A stretch of DNA of 64,000 bases from UBA11740 sp049273695 (lineage in GTDB: Bacteria > Acidobacteriota > Blastocatellia > Pyrinomonadales > Pyrinomonadaceae), in NCBI GenBank assembly GCA_049273695.1, contig JBASRE010000009.1:1-64000 (forward strand), read 5' to 3'. Of the stretch, positions 43,996 to 52,152 are shown one piece after another. Each line of letters begins with the position of its first letter. Position 1 is the stretch's first letter. The notes under the pieces are model-generated. The model ran no database searches, was not told the origin of the DNA, and saw only the letters and a program-made list of their open reading frames with translations. The translations under genes and the position numbers were made by a program.

Positions 43996-44072
43996 GCCGA
44001 GGAACAAGCGATTAGATTTGGAGTCCGTTGGGAGTAATCCCTGTGCGGGTTCAATTCCCACCCTCGGCGCCA
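43996..44072 (+). tRNA. tRNA-like sequence, probably degenerate
   Basis: GCCGAGG (43996-44002) pairs with CCTCGGC (44062-44068), followed by G and an encoded CCA. The T-arm is recognisable (GCGGG-TTCAATT-CCCAC, one mismatch in the stem). A D-arm CAAG/TTTG with an eight-base loop is possible. The middle has GGGAGTAATCCC, like a class II variable arm, but no good anticodon stem can be formed and the D-loop lacks GG. The total of 77 bases is too short for an intact class II tRNA. It is most likely a tRNA relic or attachment site. Confidence 0.4.
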
Positions 44073-44110
44073 ATACTGACATTCGAAGATTGCTTCGAGA
44101 CAGAAGGACT

Positions 44111-45109
44111 ATGTCAATACACAATGTTCTGATACTTGTTTTGTGTTTTGCGGCGCTGGTTCCAATCGCTTCGGGCCAGACGACGCATCGCTTTAAGCCG
44201 ACCGTCGGCCATCAGACGTTTGCCGCTCGCCCGCCGGTCTTTACCGTGAGACCCGGCGACACGCTTGAGAGCGAATCGCTTTGGGGCGAGTGGTACGAGC
44301 GCGCCGGCGGAAAATGGCCAGGCGAGGTTGGGCCAATCGCCATCGAAGGCGCGGAGCCGGGCGATACGCTGGTTGTTCATGTGCTGCGTGTGCGCCCGAA
44401 CCGCGACACCGCTGTCTCGACACAAGGCGGAACTTTCGGCGCACTCGTGCCGGACGGCGGCACGGCGTTTCTCAACAATGTGTTCCCGCGCGGACGCTAT
44501 GTCTGGCGTCTCGATCGCCAACGGATGACGGGCACCGTAGATCTGCCGGGAAGTTCGATGAAGCAGGTAACGGTGCCACTCAGCCCGATGCTCGGGCGGG
44601 TCGCGACGGCACCCGAGGGTGACGAGGCGTTCAACGGACTTTGGCCCGGCCGGTTCGGCGGCAACATGGACACGCCTGACGTCCGTGAAGGGGCAACAGT
44701 TTATCTGCCGGTGTCTTACAAAGGAGCGCTATTCTATTTTGGCGACGGTCACGCTTTGCAGGGCGATGGCGAGATCTGTGGGTCGGGGCTTGAAACGTCA
44801 ATGGAAGTGGCTTTTCGCTTCGAGCTCGTAAAGGGAAAGAAGGTCGCGTGGCCTCGCATTGAAGATGCTGACCACATTATGGTGGCTGGAAGCGCTCGTC
44901 CGCTCTCGGACGCGCTGCGAATTTCGTTCGTCGAACTCATCAATTGGCTTGTGACAGACTACGGATTCAACAAAGAGGACGCCTATCAACTTACATCACA
45001 AGTAGCGACGGTCCGCGTAGCAAACATGGTCGATCCGCTGTACACGGTGGTTGCGAAATTTCCGAAAAAACTCCTTCCTCCGAAATCGCAACGCGAGACT
45101 TCTAAATAA
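44111..45109 (+). CDS. Secreted acetamidase/formamidase-family protein
   Basis: 332 residues from ATG 44111 (AGAAGGA upstream; longer frames read through the tRNA-like sequence). Signal peptide MSIHNVLILVLCFAALVPIA, ending SGQ. The mature part matches the FmdA/AmdA amidase fold: VRPGDTLESESLWGEW, IEGAEPGDTLVVHVL, GNMDTPDVREGATVYLPV, LFYFGDGHALQGDGEICGSG. These enzymes hydrolyse short amides to ammonia and acid; most are cytoplasmic, so export is noteworthy. The SDR gene follows after 52 bases on the same strand. Confidence 0.85.
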   Translation: MSIHNVLILVLCFAALVPIASGQTTHRFKPTVGHQTFAARPPVFTVRPGDTLESESLWGEWYERAGGKWPGEVGPIAIEGAEPGDTLVVHVLRVRPNRDTAVSTQGGTFGALVPDGGTAFLNNVFPRGRYVWRLDRQRMTGTVDLPGSSMKQVTVPLSPMLGRVATAPEGDEAFNGLWPGRFGGNMDTPDVREGATVYLPVSYKGALFYFGDGHALQGDGEICGSGLETSMEVAFRFELVKGKKVAWPRIEDADHIMVAGSARPLSDALRISFVELINWLVTDYGFNKEDAYQLTSQVATVRVANMVDPLYTVVAKFPKKLLPPKSQRETSK

Positions 45110-45161
45110 AAGTGATCTTGGTCTGGTCGTCGCAACTGACAGCCGGAATCAGAAGAACACA

Positions 45162-45914
45162 ATGACGAAGACAGTCCTGATCACGGGAGCGACAGCGGGG
45201 TTTGGGGCGGCGATGGCCCGCCAGTTTGCTGAAGCCGGATGGCGTGTTATCGGCACCGGGCGCCGCGCGGAACGACTGCGCAAGCTCGAGGATGAATTTG
45301 GCGCGGACAGATTTCATGCCGCGGTCTTTGACATCCGCGACGCGTCGGCCATGGACGCGGCATTGTCTTCCCTGCCCGAATCTTTCCGCGCGATTGACGT
45401 TCTGGTTAACAATGCCGGGCTGGCGATTGGCAACGCTCCTGCGCCGCAAGCGAAATGGGAAGACTGGCTAACGACGATCGAGACGAACGTTACTTCGCTG
45501 GTAAGACTCACTCATAAGCTCTTGCCAGGGTTAATTGAGCGGAAGGGTTTGATCGTCAACCTCAGCTCAGTCGCCGCAAACTATCCGTATCCGGGTGGCA
45601 ACGTCTACGGCGCTACAAAAGCGTTTGTGAGCCAGTTCTCGTTTGGCTTACGCAGCGACTTGCACGGCACCGGCGTGCGGGTAACTTCGATTGAGCCAGG
45701 GCTCTGCGAGACCGAATTTACTCTCGTGCGCACCGGCGGCGACCAAGCCGCGTCTGATGCGCTGTACAAGGGCGCGCATCCACTGACTGCGGACGACATC
45801 GCTGCCACGGTGTTATGGGTCGCGAATTTGCCGCCGCACATGAATGTCAACCGGTTAGAAATGATGCCGGTCACTCAATCGTGGCCTGCCTTCCAGATCT
45901 CTCGCGACGAGTAA
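45162..45914 (+). CDS. Short-chain dehydrogenase, YdfG-like
   Basis: 250 residues from ATG 45162, matching the YdfG family length. Cofactor motif TGATAGFGAAMARQF with RRAER downstream (NADP preference likely), NNAGLAIG (about 81), and the catalytic Ser-Tyr-Lys in NLSSVAANYPYPGGNVYGATK region (about 135-155). YdfG-type enzymes oxidise 3-hydroxy acids such as serine or 3-hydroxypropionate with NADP. Cytoplasmic. Possibly co-transcribed with the amidase, but the pathway link is unclear. Confidence 0.85.
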   Translation: MTKTVLITGATAGFGAAMARQFAEAGWRVIGTGRRAERLRKLEDEFGADRFHAAVFDIRDASAMDAALSSLPESFRAIDVLVNNAGLAIGNAPAPQAKWEDWLTTIETNVTSLVRLTHKLLPGLIERKGLIVNLSSVAANYPYPGGNVYGATKAFVSQFSFGLRSDLHGTGVRVTSIEPGLCETEFTLVRTGGDQAASDALYKGAHPLTADDIAATVLWVANLPPHMNVNRLEMMPVTQSWPAFQISRDE

Positions 45915-45950
45915 GAGTATAAGGCGAAAGATACTTCTATCACGCTGGTA

Positions 45951-46118
45951 AGTACTGGTTCAGTTTGAGAGAGTCTCTCATTCTCGCCGTCGCTTTAGCG
46001 CGGCGATCAGGTTGGTGGCGGTGTGGGAAACCGTTTAAACGGTTTCCATTGCATGGCCGCAGGCCGCCACCGGGCTAAAGCCGCGGTGTGAATGAGAAGA
46101 TCAAAGTGAACCAGTACT
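45951..46118. repeat. Nested palindrome with a 22-bp perfect core
   Basis: Three shells are visible. Outer AGTACTGGTTCA (45951) pairs with TGAACCAGTACT (46107-46118). Middle CTCATTCTCGCCG and GCTTTAGCGCGG (45977 on) pair with CTAAAGCCGCGG and GAATGAG (46074-46095). Inner GGTGGCGG pairs with CCGCCACC. The centre, 46026-46047, is GGAAACCGTTT joined to its own reverse complement. It lies between convergent genes and is followed by no T-run. Confidence 0.75.
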
Positions 46119-46139
46119 CGCTGGTAACAGTTCACGCGT

Positions 46140-47423
46140 TTACCGCGAGGAGCCACCAATCCCGCCTTGCCAGACAACTTTGCCTTCCTTATCGATGTAA
46201 GTCTTGCAGTTTCTTGCATAGTCGTCGCAATTCACTGCGGCCAAACCGCCGCTGAAAGACATCGCGTTGGTAAATTGAGGCTTGATCACTACCCGGCCTT
46301 CTCGATCGATGTAGCCCCACATCATCTTTCTGTCAGGCGTCATGACCGCGACTGCGGCCAGACCATCAGAAAAGACTTTGCCCCACACGTACTCAGGCTT
46401 AATTATGACTTGACCCGTTCGGTCAATATAGCCAACGCGCACCGGGCCGCGGCGACTGGCATCACGCCACTTGGTTCTGTCGTCGACGAATTGTCCAAAC
46501 AGCGCACGACCCTCTGAAAACCTTTCCACCAGATCGAATTGCGGCGGAATCACAAATTTTCCCGTGCGATCCATGAAGCCATACTTCGGCTCTTGATAAC
46601 CTCGATACAAGCGGTTATTTCTTACGATAACGCTAGCCGCCGCCAAACCTTCGGAAAAACGATCCACGCTTTGCCGGGTTTTTGGTTGAAGAACGACCTT
46701 TCCCGTGCGGTCAATGAAGGCGTAGCGAACGCTCCTCAAAATCACCAGCGCTAGACCCTCGTGAAAGTCACCGGCGGACGTGAATTGAAGTGGAATCACC
46801 AACTGTCCTTCTTTGTTGATATAGCCGTATCGCTGTCTCTCTGTCCCCGCCACGAAAGCCCGGCCTTCTGAAAAATCTCCGACCTCGGTGTACTTCGCCG
46901 GGGTCACGATGCGTCCGCTGCGATCGATAAATCCCCAGCCGCGGTCAGTGTACTTCGCCAGGCCTTCATGAAAAGCGCCGTACCGCGTGTCGTAATTCTT
47001 CGGTGGGATGACGACGCGACCGCTTTCGTCAATGAGAGCGTTCAGAAAGAAGGGATTGCGACACTGTGGACACAAAGCCCAGCCGACAACTGCGCGGCCC
47101 TCTGAGAACTCTTCAAATCTAAGCGAAATTGTTTCGGGTTCAGGCCGTTCGCGGAACATCCCGAATGTTCGCGAAATCTTCCTGATCTCCTCCTGCAATT
47201 GTGGGTCAGACGCGCTAATGACGACGCGCCCGTTGATATCGATGAACGCGGTTCCATCACCAGTTAGAAAAAGTTTTCGAGTTGGTTGCGTAACTGTCTG
47301 CCCTTGTGCCGGTGAAGCTATCGTCCTGTCGGCCGTTTGCTGGGCGACCGCGAATAGCAGGAATCCAAGAAGAAGCGAACTGACGCTAGTTATTCTGGTC
47401 ATTGAGGCCACAATTTCCTTCAT
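46140..47423 (-). CDS. Secreted WG-repeat (KWG) beta-propeller-like protein
   Basis: 427 residues; ATG 47402 is an alternative start eight codons in. Signal sequence SVSSLLLGFLLFAVAQQ. About nine WG repeats of roughly 40 residues follow, each with a GFIDRSGRIVTPAKYTEVGD-like unit (others: GYINKEGQLVIPLQF, AFIDRTGKVVLQPKT, GYIDREGRVVIKPQF), separated by FSEGRA or FSEGLA. WG repeats occur in secreted or surface proteins of unknown function. A CxxC pair is at LCPQCRNP (about 118). It ends DKEGKVVWQGGIGGSSR. Confidence 0.85.
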   Translation of the reverse strand: MKEIVASMTRITSVSSLLLGFLLFAVAQQTADRTIASPAQGQTVTQPTRKLFLTGDGTAFIDINGRVVISASDPQLQEEIRKISRTFGMFRERPEPETISLRFEEFSEGRAVVGWALCPQCRNPFFLNALIDESGRVVIPPKNYDTRYGAFHEGLAKYTDRGWGFIDRSGRIVTPAKYTEVGDFSEGRAFVAGTERQRYGYINKEGQLVIPLQFTSAGDFHEGLALVILRSVRYAFIDRTGKVVLQPKTRQSVDRFSEGLAAASVIVRNNRLYRGYQEPKYGFMDRTGKFVIPPQFDLVERFSEGRALFGQFVDDRTKWRDASRRGPVRVGYIDRTGQVIIKPEYVWGKVFSDGLAAVAVMTPDRKMMWGYIDREGRVVIKPQFTNAMSFSGGLAAVNCDDYARNCKTYIDKEGKVVWQGGIGGSSR

Positions 47424-47580
47424 GTTGTCACGGCTCGGCGCCCCCCTCTCCGCGAGCGGGGAGGGTACTTAGCCAAGCAATCACGAAATGAACGAAATGT
47501 CTGCGCGGAACTTGCGCCGAGAGCAACATCACGCGAACGCTCGAGGGTTTGAAGATGGAGGGATACGCGGGTCGTATTTT

Positions 47581-47684
47581 GACTTTGCGTGTCTTTGCGG
47601 CTGAGCGCCTTTGCGTGAACCGATCGGTCGTCAATAACGGGCGATTTCACGCAAAGACGCAAATTCGCAAAAGGATCGCAAAGC
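47581..47684. repeat. TTTGCGTCTTTGCG inverted repeat
   Basis: GACTTTGCGTGTCTTTGCGG and GCCTTTGCGTGAA on the left pair with TTCACGCAAAGACGC and AATTCGCAAAAGGATCGCAAAG on the right. A degraded relative is at 22702-22775. It lies between the WG-repeat and DoxX-like genes; the DoxX stop is just past its right edge. Confidence 0.75.
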
Positions 47685-47695
47685 AGGAGACTGCT

Positions 47696-48184
47696 CTATC
47701 GCGAAGAGGCGGTACTCCCCCGCTTAAACCAATTTTGCTCAGTTGCTAAATACGTCCACCAGATGACAAACAATTGAAACGGAATTCTCACCAGCAGGTA
47801 AACGGGGCCGGCTTCATGACCTCCGAAATCAACCCGGTTGATGGCCGAGTAAATATTGGCCGGCAGAATGCCTATCAGCATCAAGATCAAGAGGAACCCG
47901 GTCAGGCGCATGAGCCTGGGAATCCACACGCCGATGGCTCCGAGTAGTTCGAGGATGCCGGTGAGATAAACCAACTCAGTGCGATACGGCACGCTCAGCG
48001 GAAGCATCGCCGCCATCTCCTGAGTTCTAATGAAATGTCCCAAGCCTGTGAAGATGAAAAAGAGCGAGAGACCAACTCGCGCGCGTTTCGAGGGAGCAAT
48101 TTGAAATTTGGGACTCAACCTTCCCGCTAGAGTGAGAAGCAGGTAAGGACCGACCAACAACAAAAGGAGAAAGAGCAGAGTCAT
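47696..48184 (-). CDS. DoxX-like membrane protein
   Basis: 162 residues, four membrane spans: LLFLLLLLVGPYLLLTLAG, VGLSLFFIFTGLGHFI, LTGILELLGAIGVWIPRLM, LTGFLLILMLIGILPANIYS, plus a C-terminal hydrophobic segment (IPFQLFVIWWTYLA). GHFIRTQEMAAMLP and the ELLGA motif fit the DoxX/DUF4267-like family, often linked to redox or thiol stress without a settled role. No clear ribosome site is seen before ATG 48184. Confidence 0.75.
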   Translation of the reverse strand: MTLLFLLLLLVGPYLLLTLAGRLSPKFQIAPSKRARVGLSLFFIFTGLGHFIRTQEMAAMLPLSVPYRTELVYLTGILELLGAIGVWIPRLMRLTGFLLILMLIGILPANIYSAINRVDFGGHEAGPVYLLVRIPFQLFVIWWTYLATEQNWFKRGSTASSR

Positions 48185-48245
48185 ACAGTGTCAGTGGTCA
48201 TTATTACGAGGTGTGAGTTGTCACTATCGTGGCACATTCGTCCGT

Positions 48246-51209
48246 TCATCGGAATTCAGTAATTAGGACCACATCACTGCTGGTCGTGCCGCGCCCGTAC
48301 GCAAGCCACTTACTGTCGGGTGACCAGGCGAAAGAGAAGAAAGTCGCAGCGGTGAAGTTGGTCAATTGCTTTGGTTGGCCACCGTCAAACGACTGGATCC
48401 AAAGGTTCGTCACACCTGAGAGAACGCCGCCATTTGTGAGATTGTAAATAATTGCGCGTCCATCCGGCGTCCAGCGCACAACAGGACGCGAATCGGATGT
48501 CACATCAAAGCTCTTGAGCACCGGCCCGCCTTCAAACGGAATAATTGATATGTTCCATGAGACCGGGCCTGCTCCGCTCGGTCGTACATATGCGACGAGT
48601 TTGCCGTCGAGGGACATACTTGACGCCCAACTATTGTTAGTCAATTGGACCAATTCGCCTCCATCGACAGGCACCTTCCATGAGCCTAAGCTCGGAGAAT
48701 TGCAGATTACCCACAATCCATCCGGTGAAAAACTCGGACCGATTTCACCAGGGCCATTGGTCAGTTGCTTCAGGTTGTCACCATCAATGTCCATCCGATA
48801 GACGTGATAAGTGCCGGTGCGATTAGAGGTGAAGACAATGTAGCGACCGTCGTGAGAAACGCGCACTCCCTGATCCTCGTAAGCGCCATCTGTCAGTTGT
48901 CTCTGATCGCTGCCGTCCGCGTTCATGATCCAAATATGGCGACCGCCGCTCGCGGTCGAGTCATAAATGATCCGGCCATCAGGTGTCCAATTAACCGCTG
49001 GGTATCCGTCCTCCCGCCCCATCCCTGTGGTGAGTTGTTTCGCGCGGCTGGCATCGCCGTCCGGCGCGAGCCAGATGTGTGATGTCGTTTCACGCTTTGT
49101 CACAACCAAAGCACTCGCGTCCGCGGTGAGACTCAAATTGGCGTAGTTACTGAAATCGTTAGTTATCTTGCGCGCCTCGCCGCTCGGATAGGAGAGATAC
49201 CAAACCTGCCAAGGCGAGGACCGCATCTGCTCCTTTGCTATGACGATCAAGCCTTTACCATCGAGCAGCCACTCAATAGTCGCGATGGCAAACCACTTCG
49301 GAGTGTGAACCGGTTTCTCCGCACCCTCCTCGAGTGATATTTCAATGAGCTTTTTCGCATGCTCCCCGGCAACACAGGTGACCGACTCTCCGTCGGGTGT
49401 CCACGTGATTCCACCAGCGAAATTATCCGGCCCTTTGCGCGTGGCGATCACCTGTTCTTCACTGCCCTCGATGTCTGTCAGTATCAATGAGTTTTCTTTC
49501 TCCCACGGACCGCCGCGAATAAAGGCGATGCGATTCCCGTCAGGAGACAGGGCAGCGCGTGACGAAACATTCTCGATAATCTTCTCAGGCTGACCGCCAA
49601 AGGCGGATATTTTATAGAGCGCATCAGGGCGGTTTTTCTCTCTCTTGTTGAAATAGAGGTATTTGCCGTCGCGCGTGAAGCTAAAGTTCGCATAAGCACC
49701 GTCCGAGGGGGGAACAATCTGCACGTCGCGCGACGTGTTGACGTTTCTGATCCAGATGTATTGTTGTCCGGCATCCTCAACCCCATACACAACGTGTTTA
49801 CCATTGGGTGAAATCGATCCGGTAAAGACCTTGCCGGTGGCAGTCAGCCTTCTGATCGTATTCGCGGGGGTGGAAGTAGCAGGCTGCTTGTGGAGCGCGA
49901 ATCTAAACAACCCGTAGCCTAACGCGACGAGCGCGGCGAAAATAATGGCGACGACTTTCTTGTGGCGTTTGATTTCAGTCGCGATATACCCGGCGCTCGA
50001 TGTCGGCCTGGTCGATTGTTCAATGCTTGGCCGGCCCCACGTTTCATTGCTGTCTGACGATGGCAAGCTCGGATCAATCACCGCCGCCCCGGACATGCCG
50101 TGTCTCACTTCCTTCAACTCGATAACCACGTCCTTGATTGTTTGATAACGCGCGTTCGGGTCCTTGGCCAGGCAACGTCTGACAATCCGCTGCAAGTCAG
50201 GCGGAGCTGCGGTATTGATGTCCTTAATTAGCGGCGCATCCTCGTGAATGACCTTGTGCAACGCTTCGACAACTGATTCCCCTGCGAACGGCTTTTGCCC
50301 GGTCACCGCTTCAAACAGAATGCAGCCGAACGAGAAGATGTCCGAACGCTCATCAATCTCATTTACCTTACCCTGGGCCTGCTCCGGCGACATGTAGCCG
50401 GCGGTCCCCATCACCATTCCGGTTAAAGACTGCTCGGCCACGATAGTGGTCTCGTCGACTTCGTTCGACGCGTTGCCAGTCAAGGCCGATGGCCGTTGTG
50501 AATCAATGAGCTTCGCCAATCCAAAATCGAGAATCTTCGCGTAGTCGTCATGCGTGATCATGATGTTGTCGGGCTTCAGATCGCGATGGACGATACCGGC
50601 GGCGTGCGCTTTGGAAAGACCTTCGGCAACTTGAGTGAGATATTTCAGGAGCTTCGGTAGCGGGGTTTTGTCGCGGTGAATCTTATCGCGCAGAGTAGCA
50701 CCGTCAATGTGCTCGAGAGCGATGAAATGTGTGCCTTCGCTTTCACCGATTTCGTAGATGTGCGCGATGTGCGGATGATTGAGGGCAGCGGCCGCGGTGG
50801 CCTCTTGTTCAAAGCGGCGCATTCGATCCTGATTAGCAGCAACGGCCGCCGGAAGAATCTTCAAGGCTACTTTGCGATGTAGGCGCGAGTCTTCGGCCAG
50901 ATACACTTCGCCCATGCCACCCTTGCCGAGCAGCGAGTGAATCTCATAGTGGTCAAAGCGCGTATGTGGAACTAATAAGGGGACACTCTCAGACCCATCA
51001 CCCTGCTGGGCCAGATAACCTGCGGCAATGTCGTACGGTGGTTTCGCGGTAAGACCCGCAGCCTCGGCAGCCAGTAGTGAGTACAACTCGCCACGCAGTT
51101 CGGCATCGCTTTCAGAAACGTGGTCCAGGAAGAGTTCACGTTCGGTGGGAGCAATCTCCAGCGCCGCATGAAACAACTCAGACAAACGTTCGTATTGTTG
51201 CGGAGTCAT
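48246..51209 (-). CDS. Ser/Thr protein kinase with TolB-like propeller sensor
   Basis: 987 residues from ATG 51209, whose ATGA overlaps the sigma-factor stop. The N-terminal 80 residues (YERLSELFHAALEIAPTERE) are the helical domain common to acidobacterial kinases. Kinase domain about 85-375: LLGKGGMGEVYLAED, VALKIL, IVHRDLKPDNIM, KILDFGLAK, GTAGYMSPEQA; all catalytic residues are present. One membrane span at about 425 (VVAIIFAALVALGYGLFRFA). The outer part (about 460-987) is a TolB/WD40-like propeller with repeated DG(K/R)xxxF and SPDG motifs. It is likely a transmembrane kinase with an external sensor; the co-expressed sigma factor is a plausible target. Confidence 0.9.
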   Translation of the reverse strand: MTPQQYERLSELFHAALEIAPTERELFLDHVSESDAELRGELYSLLAAEAAGLTAKPPYDIAAGYLAQQGDGSESVPLLVPHTRFDHYEIHSLLGKGGMGEVYLAEDSRLHRKVALKILPAAVAANQDRMRRFEQEATAAAALNHPHIAHIYEIGESEGTHFIALEHIDGATLRDKIHRDKTPLPKLLKYLTQVAEGLSKAHAAGIVHRDLKPDNIMITHDDYAKILDFGLAKLIDSQRPSALTGNASNEVDETTIVAEQSLTGMVMGTAGYMSPEQAQGKVNEIDERSDIFSFGCILFEAVTGQKPFAGESVVEALHKVIHEDAPLIKDINTAAPPDLQRIVRRCLAKDPNARYQTIKDVVIELKEVRHGMSGAAVIDPSLPSSDSNETWGRPSIEQSTRPTSSAGYIATEIKRHKKVVAIIFAALVALGYGLFRFALHKQPATSTPANTIRRLTATGKVFTGSISPNGKHVVYGVEDAGQQYIWIRNVNTSRDVQIVPPSDGAYANFSFTRDGKYLYFNKREKNRPDALYKISAFGGQPEKIIENVSSRAALSPDGNRIAFIRGGPWEKENSLILTDIEGSEEQVIATRKGPDNFAGGITWTPDGESVTCVAGEHAKKLIEISLEEGAEKPVHTPKWFAIATIEWLLDGKGLIVIAKEQMRSSPWQVWYLSYPSGEARKITNDFSNYANLSLTADASALVVTKRETTSHIWLAPDGDASRAKQLTTGMGREDGYPAVNWTPDGRIIYDSTASGGRHIWIMNADGSDQRQLTDGAYEDQGVRVSHDGRYIVFTSNRTGTYHVYRMDIDGDNLKQLTNGPGEIGPSFSPDGLWVICNSPSLGSWKVPVDGGELVQLTNNSWASSMSLDGKLVAYVRPSGAGPVSWNISIIPFEGGPVLKSFDVTSDSRPVVRWTPDGRAIIYNLTNGGVLSGVTNLWIQSFDGGQPKQLTNFTAATFFSFAWSPDSKWLAYGRGTTSSDVVLITEFR

Positions 51210-51778
51210 ACTTCGCTGGCCGCACTGAGGGCGCGATGTAACCAAGTCTTAGCCATGTGCCAATCGCGCATCACGGTCTCCGGCGAGACTGCCAAAACCG
51301 TAGCCGTCTCTTCCACGCTCAAGCCACCGAAGTAGCGCAATTCCACTACCCGGCTCTGTCGTTTTGAGAGTTGTTCTAATTCTTTCAGCGCATCGTCGAA
51401 GGCAACCAATTCGGCGGCTCGTTCTTGTGTTACAAGCGCTGCCTCTTCCAGAGAGATGGGTCGAGCGTCGCCGCCTCGCTTGGCTGCATGCCTCGCACGC
51501 GCGTAATCGACCAGGATATGCCGCATCGCTTTCGCGGCCACGCCAAAAAAATGCGCGCGGTTCTCAAACTGTTTGTCTGGCTGTTTGACCATGCGCAGGT
51601 ATGCCTCATGGATAAGCGCCGTGGTCTGCAACGTGTGACCGGGGTCTTGCTGCCTCATATAACGCCGGGCCATCTTGCGCAATTCCTCGTAGATCAGCGG
51701 CATCAACTTATCGAGCGCTTCACGGTCGCCACTATTCCATTGTTCCAACAACTGTGTAACTGAATGAGAGGCTGACAT
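51206..51778 (-). CDS. ECF-family RNA polymerase sigma factor (Sig-70_X6 type)
   Basis: 190 residues. Region 2 is at about 25-95 (LMPLIYEELRKMARRYMRQQ; LIHEAYLRMV; FFGVAAKAMRHILVDYARAR) and region 4 at about 130-185 (LSKRQSRVVELRYFGGLSVE; ETVMRDWHMAKTWLHRAL). The TLQTTALIHEAYLRM and RHILVDYARAR patterns mark the group common in Acidobacteriota and Planctomycetes. No anti-sigma factor is nearby; instead the gene overlaps a kinase gene by four bases, fitting sigma control by phosphorylation, known for other sigma/kinase pairs. Confidence 0.9.
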   Translation of the reverse strand: MSASHSVTQLLEQWNSGDREALDKLMPLIYEELRKMARRYMRQQDPGHTLQTTALIHEAYLRMVKQPDKQFENRAHFFGVAAKAMRHILVDYARARHAAKRGGDARPISLEEAALVTQERAAELVAFDDALKELEQLSKRQSRVVELRYFGGLSVEETATVLAVSPETVMRDWHMAKTWLHRALSAASEV

Positions 51779-52152
51779 CCGAGGGCACTTCCAGAGTAAT
51801 TTGGGACGGTTGAGAAGCCTGCTTGTTGCCGGGAACTATACCACCTCGCGACGAACTCCTTAACTCATTGATGGCGCGCCAAGCTTTCGTTACGTGGGAC
51901 GACTAGCCAGTTTCTAACCTTGGTATTAGCACGCCGACCGTCATGCCAGTTTTCGCCAACGAATCCCGTTTCTATATGTGGAGATCAGAATATCAATCAG
52001 GCCGCTCCAACCAGCTCCTGATCCTCTCGGAACTGAAATGGCAAGTTCAAGCCGTGGTTCTGATCCCGGTCGGCGTTCTGATGCTGAAGCTTCGGTCGCC
52101 TGCTCAACCTCAACCGCGCTTTGGTGCGCCTCATGACAAAAGGAGAAGAGCA
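51779..52152. other. Divergent intergenic region
   Basis: About 374 bases between the sigma factor and ricin-domain genes, so it must contain both promoters. I see no clear palindrome. Frames crossing it (from 51943) lack a ribosome site and family signal. An AAAAGGAGA site precedes ATG 52153. Confidence 0.4.

Noticed and set aside
51943..52152. N-terminal extension of the ricin-domain protein, or a transposase remnant on the opposite strand (TYRNGIRWRK-like)
   Set aside because: The extension has no ribosome site and the signal peptide starts at 52153. The opposite-strand match is a handful of residues with no catalytic motif.
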